Source of the DNA: Dialister succinatiphilus YIT 11850
GTDB taxonomy: Bacteria > Bacillota > Negativicutes > Veillonellales > Dialisteraceae
Direction of reading: 5' to 3'
DNA: 63,264 nt
Assembly (NCBI RefSeq): GCF_000242435.1
Contig: NZ_JH591187.1
Location: forward strand, 370,919 to 434,182
Under the pieces are notes generated by a model, which worked only from the letters and a program-made list of their open reading frames with translations, had not been told where the DNA came from and made no database searches. The position numbers and the translations under genes were made by a program. How positions within the stretch are numbered: the stretch's first letter is position 1; each line of letters starts with the position of its first letter. This document shows positions 8,357-17,296 of the stretch, one piece after another.

Positions 8357-9172
8357 ATGGATAAAGACAAAAAGCCTTTTCATAAGGGAAACAGGAAGCC
8401 TTTTCGTAAGGATAGAAAAGGTACTGCCGGCGGACGGTTCAAACGGAAACTGAAACCGGGAGTGGAATTTGAAGACCGCCGGCTGGGTGTAGGCATTGTA
8501 CGTAAGGTGACGGAAGATGGGATTACCGTGGCCTTTGGCGATGTGGAAAAGGTAATTCCCAGAAAGAAAAGGACCACGGCTCCGAGAGAAAGGAGGCCGG
8601 CGGCTTTGGGAAAACCTTTGGAAAAGAAGGTCTTTACCTTTGATGTGCAGCCTGGAGATAAAAAGCCTTTTTCCAAAGACCGGAAGGTAGAAAAACGGGA
8701 ACCGGAAGTGGGGCTTGAAGTGGTCGATGAAACCCTGGGTAAAGGCGTGGTCAGCCGGATTACGGAAAGAGGAGTGTATGTGACCTACGAAGCGACTGGT
8801 GAACATGTCATGTATCCCCGGGGCCTGCCATCGAAGCTGCTGAAAAGCGCTTTCCCGGAAGTGAAAAAGGAAAAGAAAGCAGAACCTCACAAGGGAAAGG
8901 AAAGAACCTATAAGGTTCCGGAACAGGCAAAACCGGAGAAGAAAGAAAAAATCGTTCCCCACCGGGCTAAGGAAACCCACAGGGGCAATACCCGCTTTAT
9001 TTCCCTGGGCGAAGGGACCCTGGTTATTTCTCCTCTCTATGGGGAAGGAATCATTATGGAAATCAGCAATGGACGAATGACCGTGAAGTTTACGGAAGTG
9101 GAAAAGGAATACACCTATCCTGCTGCCTTTGCTGCCGGTGAAATTGAAGTACTGGAAAAAGAAGATAAATAA
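8357..9172 (+). CDS. Three-repeat Tudor/SH3-like basic protein, function unknown
   Basis: 271 residues, very rich in Lys and Arg, start ATG after AAGGAG. Three related modules of about 40 residues can be seen: residues 33-70 (GVEFEDRRLGVGIVRKV...ITVAFGDVEKVIP), 115-155 (GLEVVDETLGKGVVSRI...VYVTYEATGEHVMYP) and 220-262 (GTLVISPLYGEGIIMEI...MTVKFTEVEKEYTYP). Each follows the pattern G-x-x-V-x(4)-LG-x-G-x-V then V-x-F/Y, as in the C-terminal Tudor-like domain of PcrA/UvrD helicases that binds RNA polymerase. Charged linkers join them. There is no catalytic domain. A role in nucleic acid or RNA polymerase binding is inference only. Confidence 0.7.
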   Translation: MDKDKKPFHKGNRKPFRKDRKGTAGGRFKRKLKPGVEFEDRRLGVGIVRKVTEDGITVAFGDVEKVIPRKKRTTAPRERRPAALGKPLEKKVFTFDVQPGDKKPFSKDRKVEKREPEVGLEVVDETLGKGVVSRITERGVYVTYEATGEHVMYPRGLPSKLLKSAFPEVKKEKKAEPHKGKERTYKVPEQAKPEKKEKIVPHRAKETHRGNTRFISLGEGTLVISPLYGEGIIMEISNGRMTVKFTEVEKEYTYPAAFAAGEIEVLEKEDK

Positions 9173-9174
9173 AG

Positions 9175-9219
9175 AAAAGCCTGTGAAAAAATGTGCAATC
9201 ATTTTTTCACAGGCTTTTT
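9175..9219. terminator. Bidirectional terminator
   Basis: AAAAGCCTGTGAAAAAATG pairs with CATTTTTTCACAGGCTTTTT around a short loop, giving a long stem with T runs on both strands. It serves the gene ending at 9172 and the minus-strand gene ending at 9232. Confidence 0.9.
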
Positions 9220-9231
9220 GGCTGCTGTTAT

Positions 9232-9780
9232 TTATTTCTTTTCCATCTGTATATAGCTTTCGTCCCGCTTGAAGGGCCTGGTCATATCCATTTGGAATTT
9301 CGGAGATTTTCCCTCAACGCGGATGACAACATCATGGATGTTGGGAAATTCGGTGAGGGTGTCTACGGTCATGGCAATGAAAAGAGATTCGCCGGTGGAA
9401 CCTTTGATATTATTCAGCTCTTTGCTGAAGTCCACGTAGGCGGTACCTTCCTTAATGGCAATGCTTTTCAGGGAAAGGCCGGCGGGAAGGAGGGGATATC
9501 TGGATTTTCTATCGGTTCTTATCATTTCCTCCATGGCTGTTTTGGCAGTACGGTCTTTGGACTTTACTTTCATGGAAACAGGAATGATTTTCGTGCCTTC
9601 ATCATTGGCCTTGTAGTAGGTCAGTGATGCTTCCGATTCAGCGGGAAGAGGAGACTGAGAAGAAGCGGCCTGGGGGGAAAGGCTTGTGGCTGCCTGCTTT
9701 CCACTTTCCGGTGCACATCCGGCAAGGGCGATGGTTAAGGCGGAAGCGGCAAGCAGGGAGAAAATGATTTTTCTATTCAT
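9232..9780 (-). CDS. GerMN-domain lipoprotein
   Basis: 182 residues. A lipoprotein signal peptide comes first (hydrophobic stretch, then LAGC), followed by a Ser/Ala-rich linker and a GerMN domain (about 60-178): KIIPVSMKV, AMEEMIRTDRKSRYPLLPAGLSL, IKEGTAYVDFSKEL, AMTVDTLTEFPNIHDVVIRVEG. I chose the second ATG (9780) because GGAG is eight bases before it but only two before the first (9786). It follows the amidase gene by about 12 bases, so the two probably form an operon. GerMN domains occur in envelope and peptidoglycan proteins; the exact function is not known. Confidence 0.85.
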   Translation of the reverse strand: MNRKIIFSLLAASALTIALAGCAPESGKQAATSLSPQAASSQSPLPAESEASLTYYKANDEGTKIIPVSMKVKSKDRTAKTAMEEMIRTDRKSRYPLLPAGLSLKSIAIKEGTAYVDFSKELNNIKGSTGESLFIAMTVDTLTEFPNIHDVVIRVEGKSPKFQMDMTRPFKRDESYIQMEKK

Positions 9781-9792
9781 AGTCATGGCTCC

Positions 9793-10917
9793 TTAGGAAA
9801 TGGCAGCAAAGTAGTTCACTAGTCCGTTGAAGAGGCTCTGGGCAATGCCCCGGGGACCCCAGGAAGAGGTGAGCATTTTGACGCGGTGGTCATTGGTGAT
9901 GAATCCCATTTCCATGAGTACCGAAGGCATGGTGGTGTAGACATTCACGTAGAAATCATTGGATTTCACACCCCGGTCGGGGATGGAGAGGGAATTCATG
10001 GTGGCCTGGTGCATCATCTGGGCAAGCAGCAGGTCTTTGGAACTTTTAGCGTTGTAGTAGGCTGTGGTGCCGTCAACGGAAGAGTTGGAGAAGGAATCGA
10101 TATGGATGGAAACGAAGGCGTCTGCATGGGCTTCATTGGCAATGTCGCAGCGGGCCTGCAGCTCCGGATCCGCATCGGCCCAGGGGCCGTACACATCTTT
10201 ATCGGTGTCTCTGGTCATAACCACCTTGGCACCGGCAGAGGTGAGCATATCCCGCAGGGGGAGTGCGATGGAAAGGGTGATGTTCTTTTCATATACATCT
10301 TTGCCGCCGATATGGCCGATGGCACCTACATCAGTGCCGCCGTGACCCGGATCAATGCAGATGATTTTACCTTTTAGCACGCTTTTGGCATCGGAAGACA
10401 CATTATAACTCTGCTTTTTATAGGAGGAAGCAGGGCTGGAAGAGGCAGCAGAGGAAGCCTTTTTTGTATAGGTCTGTTTGGCACCAATTACCGGGATATC
10501 CACTACCAGCCGGTGCGGTTTCTTCATTTTGGCATCGGGACGGAGGGCGAAAACACGGATATCATCGATTTTCTGGGGCTTGCTGAGGGCCACGTCCAGA
10601 TAGGTATCGCCGTCTTTTTCAGAAAGAGTGGCAAAGTCAATGGCCCGGGGATCCATGTCATACTGGGAAGCCACGCTGCCCATGGAGGTCTTTTTCAGGA
10701 CTACTTCGAAATTTTTCCCTGCATCATCAATGGCCGCTTCTGCATGGACAGCCTTGGAAAGATCCATGGCAATGCGGACAAAGGGAGGATTCCCGTCGTT
10801 ACGGGAGGTCCAGCGGAGGGCCGTTACCTGGGCGTCTTTGGCCAGGGCGCCGGAAGCGGAGGGCAGCATAAGGATTGCTGCGAGAATAAGAAATAACCGG
10901 ATTAACTTTTTTATCAT
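9793..10917 (-). CDS. N-acetylmuramoyl-L-alanine amidase with AMIN domain (AmiC-like)
   Basis: 374 residues, exported (signal peptide to about SASGALAKD). An N-terminal AMIN domain (about 30-150, WTSRNDGNPPFVRIAMDLSK) targets the envelope. After a Ser-rich linker comes an Amidase_3 zinc domain (about 185-372): ICIDPGHGGTDVGA with the first His ligand, EKNITLSIALPLRDML, FVSIHIDSF with another His, and PSVLMEMGFITN with the catalytic Glu. It cleaves the peptide stem from MurNAc. The AMIN plus Amidase_3 arrangement is usual in diderm bacteria. It is transcribed together with the GerMN lipoprotein. Confidence 0.93.
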   Translation of the reverse strand: MIKKLIRLFLILAAILMLPSASGALAKDAQVTALRWTSRNDGNPPFVRIAMDLSKAVHAEAAIDDAGKNFEVVLKKTSMGSVASQYDMDPRAIDFATLSEKDGDTYLDVALSKPQKIDDIRVFALRPDAKMKKPHRLVVDIPVIGAKQTYTKKASSAASSSPASSYKKQSYNVSSDAKSVLKGKIICIDPGHGGTDVGAIGHIGGKDVYEKNITLSIALPLRDMLTSAGAKVVMTRDTDKDVYGPWADADPELQARCDIANEAHADAFVSIHIDSFSNSSVDGTTAYYNAKSSKDLLLAQMMHQATMNSLSIPDRGVKSNDFYVNVYTTMPSVLMEMGFITNDHRVKMLTSSWGPRGIAQSLFNGLVNYFAAIS

Positions 10918-11220
10918 TATACAGGTCCTTTCTGGAATCAGGCAGGAGTTTTATTTTCAGCTCCTGCGGTAGGGTCACCTTTTCAAGTAAATTTTATTAT
11001 ATCACTTTTTATGGTACTCTTTCTTCTTTTTATGGAAAGGATTGGATTTCTTATCAAAACAGAAATGATTTTAAACACAGAAAGGGCATATTGTATGATA
11101 AATTGTTATGATTGGTACTTTATTTCGACTTTTGATAGCCAAAGCATGTAAATCGTAGTAAAATAATCTATATTGCCTGATTAGGTGTGCTTTTTGAATT
11201 TGGATAAAGGGGAGTTTTAA
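10918..11220. promoter_or_regulatory. Divergent intergenic region
   Basis: 303 A+T-rich bases between two divergent envelope genes. It must hold both promoters. Several TATAAT-like runs are present (about 11090-11180), but I could not assign a convincing -35/-10 pair. No gene or repeat is seen. Confidence 0.5.
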
Positions 11221-12111
11221 GTGAAATTTTTATCAAGGGGCTGGAAAAAGACGGCGGCTGCTGCTGCCGCGCTGCTGCTTCTTTCTTCTTCCATGTTTGC
11301 ACTCACCGGCTGTGCGCCGGGAGAAGCCAAAAGCGGGGCTTCTTCATCTGCCGCTGTGCAGGCTGAGGGTCAGCTGAAGCCGGGAACTGCCTATGTCAAG
11401 CGGGATCCCTCTGTTACCTACAGCGTGCCGGAAGGCGTTTCCGTGCTCATGTTCCATATGATTGGTGATATTCCGAACAACGCCGCCGTGGAGACGGAAG
11501 CAAACCTTCGCCTGCAGATGAACTATCTGAGAGATCACGGTTATCATCCCATTACCATGCAGGAACTCTATGACTATGTGACCAAAGGGGCTGCTCTTCC
11601 GGAAAAGCCGGTTTGCATCACTTTTGATGATGGCTATCTGGACAGTTATACCATTGTCTACCCCATGATGAAGGAATACGGTTTCCCCTGGACCCTTTTC
11701 CTCATTACCGATGATGTAGGCAAGCCCTATAACCGCATGACCTGGGATCAGCTGAAAGAAATGGCCGACAGCCATACGGTTACCATTGCCAACCATACGC
11801 TGTCTCACCCCAAGCTTCATAACCTGGCTACGGCCAAGGAAAAGGAGAAAGAAATCGTGGAAGCCAATGAGGCCTTGAAGTATCATCTTGGCATTGATAA
11901 TGCCTGGCTGGCCTATCCATATGGCGACTATGATGACCAGGTGGTGGAAATCTGCAAGAAGGCAGGCATTAAAATGGCAGTTACTACCGACTCCGGCCGT
12001 GTCCATGTAGGAAGCTATCCCTATGAACTGAAACGGGTGTATATTGGTAATGATATTTCCCTGGCCCGTTTCTCTGAACGGCTGAACAAGGATAACTATA
12101 CGCCGGTATAA
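11221..12111 (+). CDS. Polysaccharide deacetylase (NodB-type) lipoprotein
   Basis: 296 residues, GTG start. A lipoprotein signal ending in LTGC (Cys about 31) is followed by a Ser/Ala linker and a NodB domain of carbohydrate esterase family 4. Motif 1 is CITFDDGYLDS with the metal-binding Asp pair; motif 2 is NHTLSHPKLH with the two His ligands; WLAYPYGDYDD is motif 3. The likely substrate is an N-acetylated glycan at the cell surface, acting in the periplasm. The next gene is 32 bases downstream, also surface-directed, so this looks like an exopolysaccharide or envelope-modification operon. Confidence 0.9.
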   Translation: MKFLSRGWKKTAAAAAALLLLSSSMFALTGCAPGEAKSGASSSAAVQAEGQLKPGTAYVKRDPSVTYSVPEGVSVLMFHMIGDIPNNAAVETEANLRLQMNYLRDHGYHPITMQELYDYVTKGAALPEKPVCITFDDGYLDSYTIVYPMMKEYGFPWTLFLITDDVGKPYNRMTWDQLKEMADSHTVTIANHTLSHPKLHNLATAKEKEKEIVEANEALKYHLGIDNAWLAYPYGDYDDQVVEICKKAGIKMAVTTDSGRVHVGSYPYELKRVYIGNDISLARFSERLNKDNYTPV

Positions 12112-12143
12112 GGAAATCCTGGCTTTGTTTTTTAGGAGCAAGA

Positions 12144-13091
12144 ATGAAACGTATATTTCACAGCTTTATTTTCAAGTTTATTCTGATTACCCTGATTTTC
12201 TTCCTTGTTACTTCACCTATCGTGGTGCTCTTCGGACCCTTTGGTAATCTGAAACGGGCGGTGGTAGGGGCTATCATGCGTTCCCGTCATCCCCAGTACA
12301 TTACCTGGCTTTATTCCCAGGATGAGCTGAACCAGATCCTTGGTGTGGTGAAAGCTACGGATACGCAGAAAATGTTCTCCTTCAAACCGCGGACTGATTC
12401 TACGCTGAATCTGAAGAAGATTGAAACATCCCGCTTCGTCGGCTACCTCCTGGAAATTCCCAACCCCACCAGGGTGGAAGTGGCTACGGCAGAGGACATC
12501 AATGAAAAAGGAGATACCACCAGCAACATTGCCAAGAAAAACAATGCGGTGGCTGCCATTAACGGCGGCGGCTTCTACGACCCCAACGGTACCGGCACCG
12601 GCCGTCTGCCCTATGGCTTCATTCTTCATAAAGGAAAGTATCTTCTGGGCCAGCAGGTAGATGACAGTGAAAAAGTGGATTTCGTCGGTATGACCAAAAG
12701 CGGAAACCTTATTGCCGGCAACTACAACAAGAAACAGCTCCGGGATATGGGAGCCATTGAAGGTCTTACCTTCGGGCCGCCCCTCATCATTAACGGGCAG
12801 AAAGTGATTAAAAGCGGCGACGGCGGCTGGGGCATTTCACCCCGTTCTGCCATCGGCCAGAAGAAAGACGGCACCATCCTCTTCCTCGTTATCGACGGAC
12901 GGCAGCCGGGATACAGCATCGGTGCTACCCTGGTGGATTCCCAGAATATTCTGTATGAAAATGGTGCTTATATTGCAGCCAACCTGGACGGAGGCTCCTC
13001 CACCACCCTGTACTATAACGGCAAGGTAGTGAACAAGCCTGCCGACCTTCTGGGCGAGCGTATGATTCCTACCGCATTTATTGTGAAATAA
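12144..13091 (+). CDS. Phosphodiester glycosidase (NAGPA/DUF2233) family protein
   Basis: 315 residues with one N-terminal membrane segment (about 8-32), so the catalytic part faces outside. The NAGPA domain (about 90-313) shows AAINGGGFYDPNGTGTGRLP, LTFGPPLIINGQKV, SPRSAIGQKKDGTILFLVIDG and AANLDGGSSTTLYYNGKVVN, all family hallmarks. The family includes the human uncovering enzyme, which removes GlcNAc from a phosphodiester, so a glycan-phosphate substrate is likely. It sits between the deacetylase and an unknown anchored protein, 10 bases before the latter. Confidence 0.88.
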   Translation: MKRIFHSFIFKFILITLIFFLVTSPIVVLFGPFGNLKRAVVGAIMRSRHPQYITWLYSQDELNQILGVVKATDTQKMFSFKPRTDSTLNLKKIETSRFVGYLLEIPNPTRVEVATAEDINEKGDTTSNIAKKNNAVAAINGGGFYDPNGTGTGRLPYGFILHKGKYLLGQQVDDSEKVDFVGMTKSGNLIAGNYNKKQLRDMGAIEGLTFGPPLIINGQKVIKSGDGGWGISPRSAIGQKKDGTILFLVIDGRQPGYSIGATLVDSQNILYENGAYIAANLDGGSSTTLYYNGKVVNKPADLLGERMIPTAFIVK

Positions 13092-13101
13092 GGAGGACAG
13101 G

Positions 13102-14034
13102 GTGAATAAGAAATTTGCTCAGCTGGCAGTATGCTTTATCCTTGGTATAGGCATCCAGGCCGGCGCCTATCTCTACATGGACCGCGTCCTCTTTGCTCCT
13201 CTTTCCAGCGGCGATTATGATATGTCCGACGTAAAGGACAAAATGGCGGAAGCTGCGGAAAAGGAAGGGAAAAAACTTTTTGCTAAAGTCAGTGTCAAGG
13301 GGAAGGCCTACTATTCCCACGACTATAAGTACATGGCTGATGTAACTGGTGATTCCGTCACCATTTACAAGGCTGACGATCTGGGAAATCCCCAGAACGT
13401 GGATCTTAAGAACCAGGGAGTATCCTTCTTTGAATGGATGCCCGATCGAAACCTGGCTCTCATGGCTCTTTATCCTGCTCACTGGAAGGGCGGCCGCTGG
13501 GACGTAACCTTGGCCCGCTATAATCCTGATGGCACTACCCATGAATCGGATGCTCCCATCAGGGATCTTCCAAGAAATTCTAAAATCGTTGACGTAGCCT
13601 ATTCTACTGCCACCAATGCGGTGTATATGAAAATGGAAGTAGGGAAGGGGCTTTACCGTATTTACCGGACCGATGCCAATTATGATACCAGGCGTATCTA
13701 CATCCAGACCTCACATATCGGAAAGATTGCCGTATACTACGACAAGGACCGCCTTTTCTACGATGACAGGCAGAAGGGCATCCTCTATACCTTCAATGGG
13801 GATGACAGCTCCTGGAGAGTCATTTCTCCACCTGGTGCCTTCCGTCTGGTGGGTGTGGATGAGGACAAGACCATTTATGCCGTCAAGATTAATACGAAAG
13901 GTGATGTGACAGCCTACTATACAGGAAAGCTGGGCGTAGGATTCAAGGAAGTGAAAGCCCTGGATTCGCCGGTAGAATTCAACTCCGTTACCATGCATAT
14001 GATTAAAGAAGCTGCCGCTCAGGCAGGTAAATAA
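13102..14034 (+). CDS. Membrane-anchored protein of unknown function, beta-rich
   Basis: 310 residues, GTG start after AGGAGG. One N-terminal membrane segment (about 5-22) is followed by a short helical stretch rich in Lys and Glu (about 45-65). The remainder is of alternating short strands with repeated Y-x-x-D and aromatic pairs (AYYSHDYKYMADV, KIAVYYDKDRLFYDD, TIYAVKI), which suggests a beta-propeller-like fold outside the membrane. I do not recognise a family. It is last of three co-directional envelope genes and is followed by a terminator. Confidence 0.8.
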   Translation: MNKKFAQLAVCFILGIGIQAGAYLYMDRVLFAPLSSGDYDMSDVKDKMAEAAEKEGKKLFAKVSVKGKAYYSHDYKYMADVTGDSVTIYKADDLGNPQNVDLKNQGVSFFEWMPDRNLALMALYPAHWKGGRWDVTLARYNPDGTTHESDAPIRDLPRNSKIVDVAYSTATNAVYMKMEVGKGLYRIYRTDANYDTRRIYIQTSHIGKIAVYYDKDRLFYDDRQKGILYTFNGDDSSWRVISPPGAFRLVGVDEDKTIYAVKINTKGDVTAYYTGKLGVGFKEVKALDSPVEFNSVTMHMIKEAAAQAGK

Positions 14035-14037
14035 AGG

Positions 14038-14060
14038 CACAGCCTTCGGGCTGTGTTTTT
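14038..14060 (+). terminator. Intrinsic terminator of the envelope operon
   Basis: CACAGCC-TTCG-GGCTGTG followed by five T: a classic UUCG tetraloop terminator, directly after the stop codon. Confidence 0.9.
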
Positions 14061-14180
14061 TATGTGGAAAATAGCTTATGAAAAGGGGCAGTTTTTTTAG
14101 CTGGACATGGAGCCGGTACCAGAGGCTTTAGAAAAGAGCGGGGCAATGAGCCGGGGTGGAGTAAAACAATGAAAAACAGG

Positions 14181-14209
14181 GTGTCAGAATGCCCATGAAA
14201 TGGTATAAT
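14181..14209 (+). promoter_or_regulatory. pyrFE promoter
   Basis: GTGTCA (14181-14186), 17 bases, then TATAAT (14204-14209) preceded by TGG, an extended -10. It lies about 75 bases before pyrF. I see no T-box and no obvious PyrR-binding attenuator in the leader. Confidence 0.6.
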
Positions 14210-14284
14210 ATGTCAGATATGGGGAAGCGCCGGCTCTGTGCCGCGACGGCTTCCTGCAGGTGAATAGAGGAAGGGAGATCATGA

Positions 14285-15025
14285 ATGGACGAGAAAGAAG
14301 AAGTCTACACAGCTGATGACCGACTGATTGTGGCACTGGATGTGGATTCTTTCGACAAAATGAAAGAACTGGTAGACGAACTGGGAGATCTGGTTTCTTA
14401 TTATAAGGTAGGAATGGAGCTGTATTACAGCGCAGGCAGCGAAACCATCCATTACCTGAAGGAACATGGGAAGAAAGTGTTCCTGGACCTGAAGCTTCAT
14501 GATATTCCCAATACCGTAGGCCACAGCGTGGCTTCCGTTACCCGTCTGGGAGTAAACCTGATTACAGTCCATGCCGGCGGCGGCAGGGCTATGATGCAGG
14601 CAGCTGCCAGATATGCAAAAATAACGGCAGATGAACTGGGAGTAGAACGTCCGAAGATTCTGGCAGTGACTGTACTCACCAGCTTTGACGACCAGGGCTG
14701 GCAGGAAGTGGGCGGTCATCTTCCTATTCAGGACCACGTACTGGAACTGGCCCAGCTGGCCAAAGATTCCGGTGTGGACGGCGTAGTGGCATCGCCTAGA
14801 GAAGCTTCATCCATCCGCAAAATGGCAGGGAATGATTTCCTTATCGTCACCCCGGGCATCCGCCCTTCTTTTGCCCAGACTGATGACCAGAAGCGCATTG
14901 CCACTCCATCGGAAGCTTTCAAAGACGGGTCTTCAATGCTTGTTATCGGCCGGCCTATTACCCAGGCCATTGATCCCTGCGCAGCAGCCCGTTTGATTTT
15001 AAAGGAAATTAAGGAGAATGCATGA
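14285..15025 (+). CDS. pyrF: Orotidine 5'-phosphate decarboxylase
   Basis: Last step of UMP synthesis (OMP to UMP), 246 aa TIM barrel. The catalytic Lys-Asp network is seen in FLDLKLHDIPNT (D68, K70, D73), the first-strand motif LIVALDVDSFDK near the N-terminus, and the phosphate-binding GIRPSF plus VIGRPITQA near the end. The start ATG at 14285 follows GGAAGGGAG. The stop overlaps the start of pyrE as ATGA, so the two are coupled. Confidence 0.97.
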   Translation: MDEKEEVYTADDRLIVALDVDSFDKMKELVDELGDLVSYYKVGMELYYSAGSETIHYLKEHGKKVFLDLKLHDIPNTVGHSVASVTRLGVNLITVHAGGGRAMMQAAARYAKITADELGVERPKILAVTVLTSFDDQGWQEVGGHLPIQDHVLELAQLAKDSGVDGVVASPREASSIRKMAGNDFLIVTPGIRPSFAQTDDQKRIATPSEAFKDGSSMLVIGRPITQAIDPCAAARLILKEIKENA

Positions 15026-15609
15026 TGAACGAAAAAGAAGTTGAATCTTTACTGAAAGAAACCAAAGCCATTCTGGAAGGTCATTTCCTTCTCACCAGCG
15101 GCCTTCACAGCCCTCTGTATGTTGAAAAATTCAACGTTCTCCAGCATCCGGAATACACGGAAAAGCTGTGCCAGGAATTTGCCAACCACTTCAAGGGCAT
15201 GGGCATTGAAACGGTTATCGGACCGGCTACCGGCGGCATTATCCTTTCCCAGGTGACTGCCCGCCTTCTGGGGGTTCGTTCCATTTTCACCGAAAGAGAA
15301 AACGGTAAAATGACTCTTCGCCGCGGTTTCAAAATTGCGCCTGGTGAAAAGGTGCTCATCGTAGAAGATATTGTCACCACCGGCGGCTCCATTAAAGAAG
15401 TAGTGGACGTGGTGAACAAGGCGAAAGGCGACATCGTAGGTATCGGCCTCTTCGTAGACCGTTCCGGCGGCAAGGCAGACTTCGGTGTTCCTAAAGAAAA
15501 GGTATATCCTCTTCTTCACCTCACCGTTCCTACCTACAAACCGGAAGAATGTCCCCTGTGCAAGGCCGGCGTGCCTATTACAGAACGAGGCAGCCATCAT
15601 CTGAAATAA
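15022..15609 (+). CDS. pyrE: Orotate phosphoribosyltransferase
   Basis: 195 aa. The enzyme makes OMP from orotate and PRPP. The PRPP loop VLIVEDIVTTGGSIKEVV and the flexible-loop region FTERENGKMTLRRGF are clear. The C-terminus has CPLCKAGVPITERGS, the cysteine-bearing tail found in one branch of PyrE. It completes the last two steps of UMP synthesis with pyrF; the other pyr genes are not in the window. Confidence 0.96.
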   Translation: MMNEKEVESLLKETKAILEGHFLLTSGLHSPLYVEKFNVLQHPEYTEKLCQEFANHFKGMGIETVIGPATGGIILSQVTARLLGVRSIFTERENGKMTLRRGFKIAPGEKVLIVEDIVTTGGSIKEVVDVVNKAKGDIVGIGLFVDRSGGKADFGVPKEKVYPLLHLTVPTYKPEECPLCKAGVPITERGSHHLK

Positions 15610-15630
15610 TGGGAATGAGATTTTGACATA

Positions 15631-15668
15631 AAAAAAGCTGTAGAGCCATTTGGCTTTACAGCTTTTTT
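15631..15668. terminator. Terminator after pyrE
   Basis: AAAAAAGCTGTAGAGCC pairs with GGCTTTACAGCTTTTTT. T runs on both strands allow it to act in either direction. Confidence 0.9.
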
Positions 15669-15811
15669 GCTGGTACAGCTGGACCGTGGATGCAGGAAGG
15701 AAAGCCGTAACGCCGGCATACCTGCTGCTCCACAGGAAAATACCACAAACTGAAGCGGCCCGTCCGTTGTCAGACGGGAGAAACCGTTGGTGCCGTAAGG
15801 GCGCAGATCCC

Positions 15812-16882
15812 TTACGCCTTTGCTGTTCCTTCTACCAGTTCTGTGAATAAATCATGAACCGTGGTTATTTGATTGATTTTCCACGCATTGGCACCGCAGA
15901 AGACAAGACCGTGGTCCACATCTCCTCTGACAGCGCGGATGAGGGCCTGGGTAATGCAGTAGGGGGTGGTGCTGGGATCGCAGGTCTTCAGGCAGTGGAA
16001 GCAGTTGGTTACAGGAATCCTTCCCTGACGGACGGCACGGACAAAAGGATTGAGCAGGGCGCGGCCCGGCATGTGGACAGGACTCTGCACAATGGTAACA
16101 TCAGAGGGTTTTGCCTTGACATACATATTCTTGAAGGCCTCCGCTGCATCGCATTCTTTCGTAGCTACGAAACGGGTGGCCATCTGAACGCCGGACAGGC
16201 CCAGGGACAGGTAGTGTTCAATATCTTTTTTATCAAAAATACCGCCGCCGAAGACAACGGGGATTTTCTTATTGAATTTTTCTTCAAATTCCTTTACCAC
16301 GCCAAGAATTTCCATAATCTCCTTTTCATAGCCGTCACTTTCATGCATTTTTACCTGTTCTCTGGTGTAGCCCAGATGGCCGCCGGCCTTGGGGCCTTCA
16401 ATGACGACCAGGTCTGCCGTGCGGTTATGATGTTTGGCCCACAGCTTCAGAATGACCCGGGCGGCTTTCGGGGAGCCGATGATAGGCGCAATTTTTGTAT
16501 TGGTGCCTTCTACACAAACCGGAAGGTCCGCCGGCAGGCCGGCGCCGGAAAAGATAATGTCGGCGCCGCTTTCAGCGGCCGTGCGGGCGTAGTCTTCATA
16601 GTGCTGACCCCGCCACATGATATTGATGCCGATAATGCCGTTTTTGGCTTTTTCGCGGGCTTTATGAATCTGCTCCTTTAAAGCGCGGATATTGGCTTTA
16701 ACGGTGTTGGTACGGAAATCGGGTTCGTTGAATCCTACCTGGGCAGCGGAAATGACACCAATGCCGCCTTCCCTGGCCACGGCTCCTGCCAGTCCGGAAA
16801 GGCTGACGCCAATGCCCATACCTCCCTGGATGATGGGAATATTGGCAGTTAAGTCACCGATGTGAAGCTTTGGTAATTTCAT
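15812..16882 (-). CDS. FMN-dependent enoyl reductase (FabK-like) or nitronate monooxygenase
   Basis: 356 residues, TIM-barrel flavoprotein of the FabK/2-nitropropane dioxygenase superfamily. Seen: NIPIIQGGMGIGVS at the N-terminus, FSGAGLPADLP, DLVVIEGPKAGGHLGYTREQV (phosphate and flavin contacts), PVVFGGGIFDK and LGLSGVQMATRF. The C-terminal part has CFHCLKTCDPSTTPYC, four closely spaced Cys of unknown role. I chose the ATG at 16882 because GGAG precedes it; 22 upstream codons have no site. It lies divergently beside the fatty acid operon, which contains no enoyl-ACP reductase, so a FabK-like role is attractive. Sequence alone does not separate it from nitronate monooxygenase. Confidence 0.8.
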   Translation of the reverse strand: MKLPKLHIGDLTANIPIIQGGMGIGVSLSGLAGAVAREGGIGVISAAQVGFNEPDFRTNTVKANIRALKEQIHKAREKAKNGIIGINIMWRGQHYEDYARTAAESGADIIFSGAGLPADLPVCVEGTNTKIAPIIGSPKAARVILKLWAKHHNRTADLVVIEGPKAGGHLGYTREQVKMHESDGYEKEIMEILGVVKEFEEKFNKKIPVVFGGGIFDKKDIEHYLSLGLSGVQMATRFVATKECDAAEAFKNMYVKAKPSDVTIVQSPVHMPGRALLNPFVRAVRQGRIPVTNCFHCLKTCDPSTTPYCITQALIRAVRGDVDHGLVFCGANAWKINQITTVHDLFTELVEGTAKA

Positions 16883-16910
16883 ATTATCACTCCTGGATAG
16901 TTTTAAAAAT

Positions 16911-16940
16911 ATAATACGAAAGAAATCAAACGTTTGACAA
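16911..16940 (-). promoter_or_regulatory. Promoter with palindromic operator-like site between flavoprotein gene and fapR
   Basis: On the minus strand TTGTCA (16940-16935), 18 bases and TATTAT (16916-16911). A perfect 12-bp palindrome TCAAACGTTTGA (16926-16937) lies between and partly over the -35, and a further CAAACGT copy follows at about 16945. This would suit a repressor. It does not resemble the FapR box I know from Bacillus. The remainder of 16883-17296 shows no gene; the fapR promoter must be in it but is not clear. Confidence 0.5.
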
Positions 16941-17296
16941 ATGTGCAAACGTATAGTATCCTGTATTTACTGTAGTTTATTCCATATTCGAAGATAAGTC
17001 AATGAGAATTTTATGGAATATCTGCTCATAAAATCATACAATCACTACTTAAGGTATAAATTTTGAATTCCCGGTTATCTGTGTACTTCATTTCTTCTTT
17101 TTTATTTCTTATCTGGTGATAGCAGTAAGGAATAGAATATGCCGTTTCTATGGGGTAAAGAAAGGATTTATTTTTGGTTTATCACTGGAGATGGCAGGGA
17201 AACCGCAGAAAAAGGAAGCTGACTTTTCCGAAAACTTCAATTTCCTGATGCACCACTTGCATGGTTGTGGTATAGTATTATCAGCAGGTGATAAAA

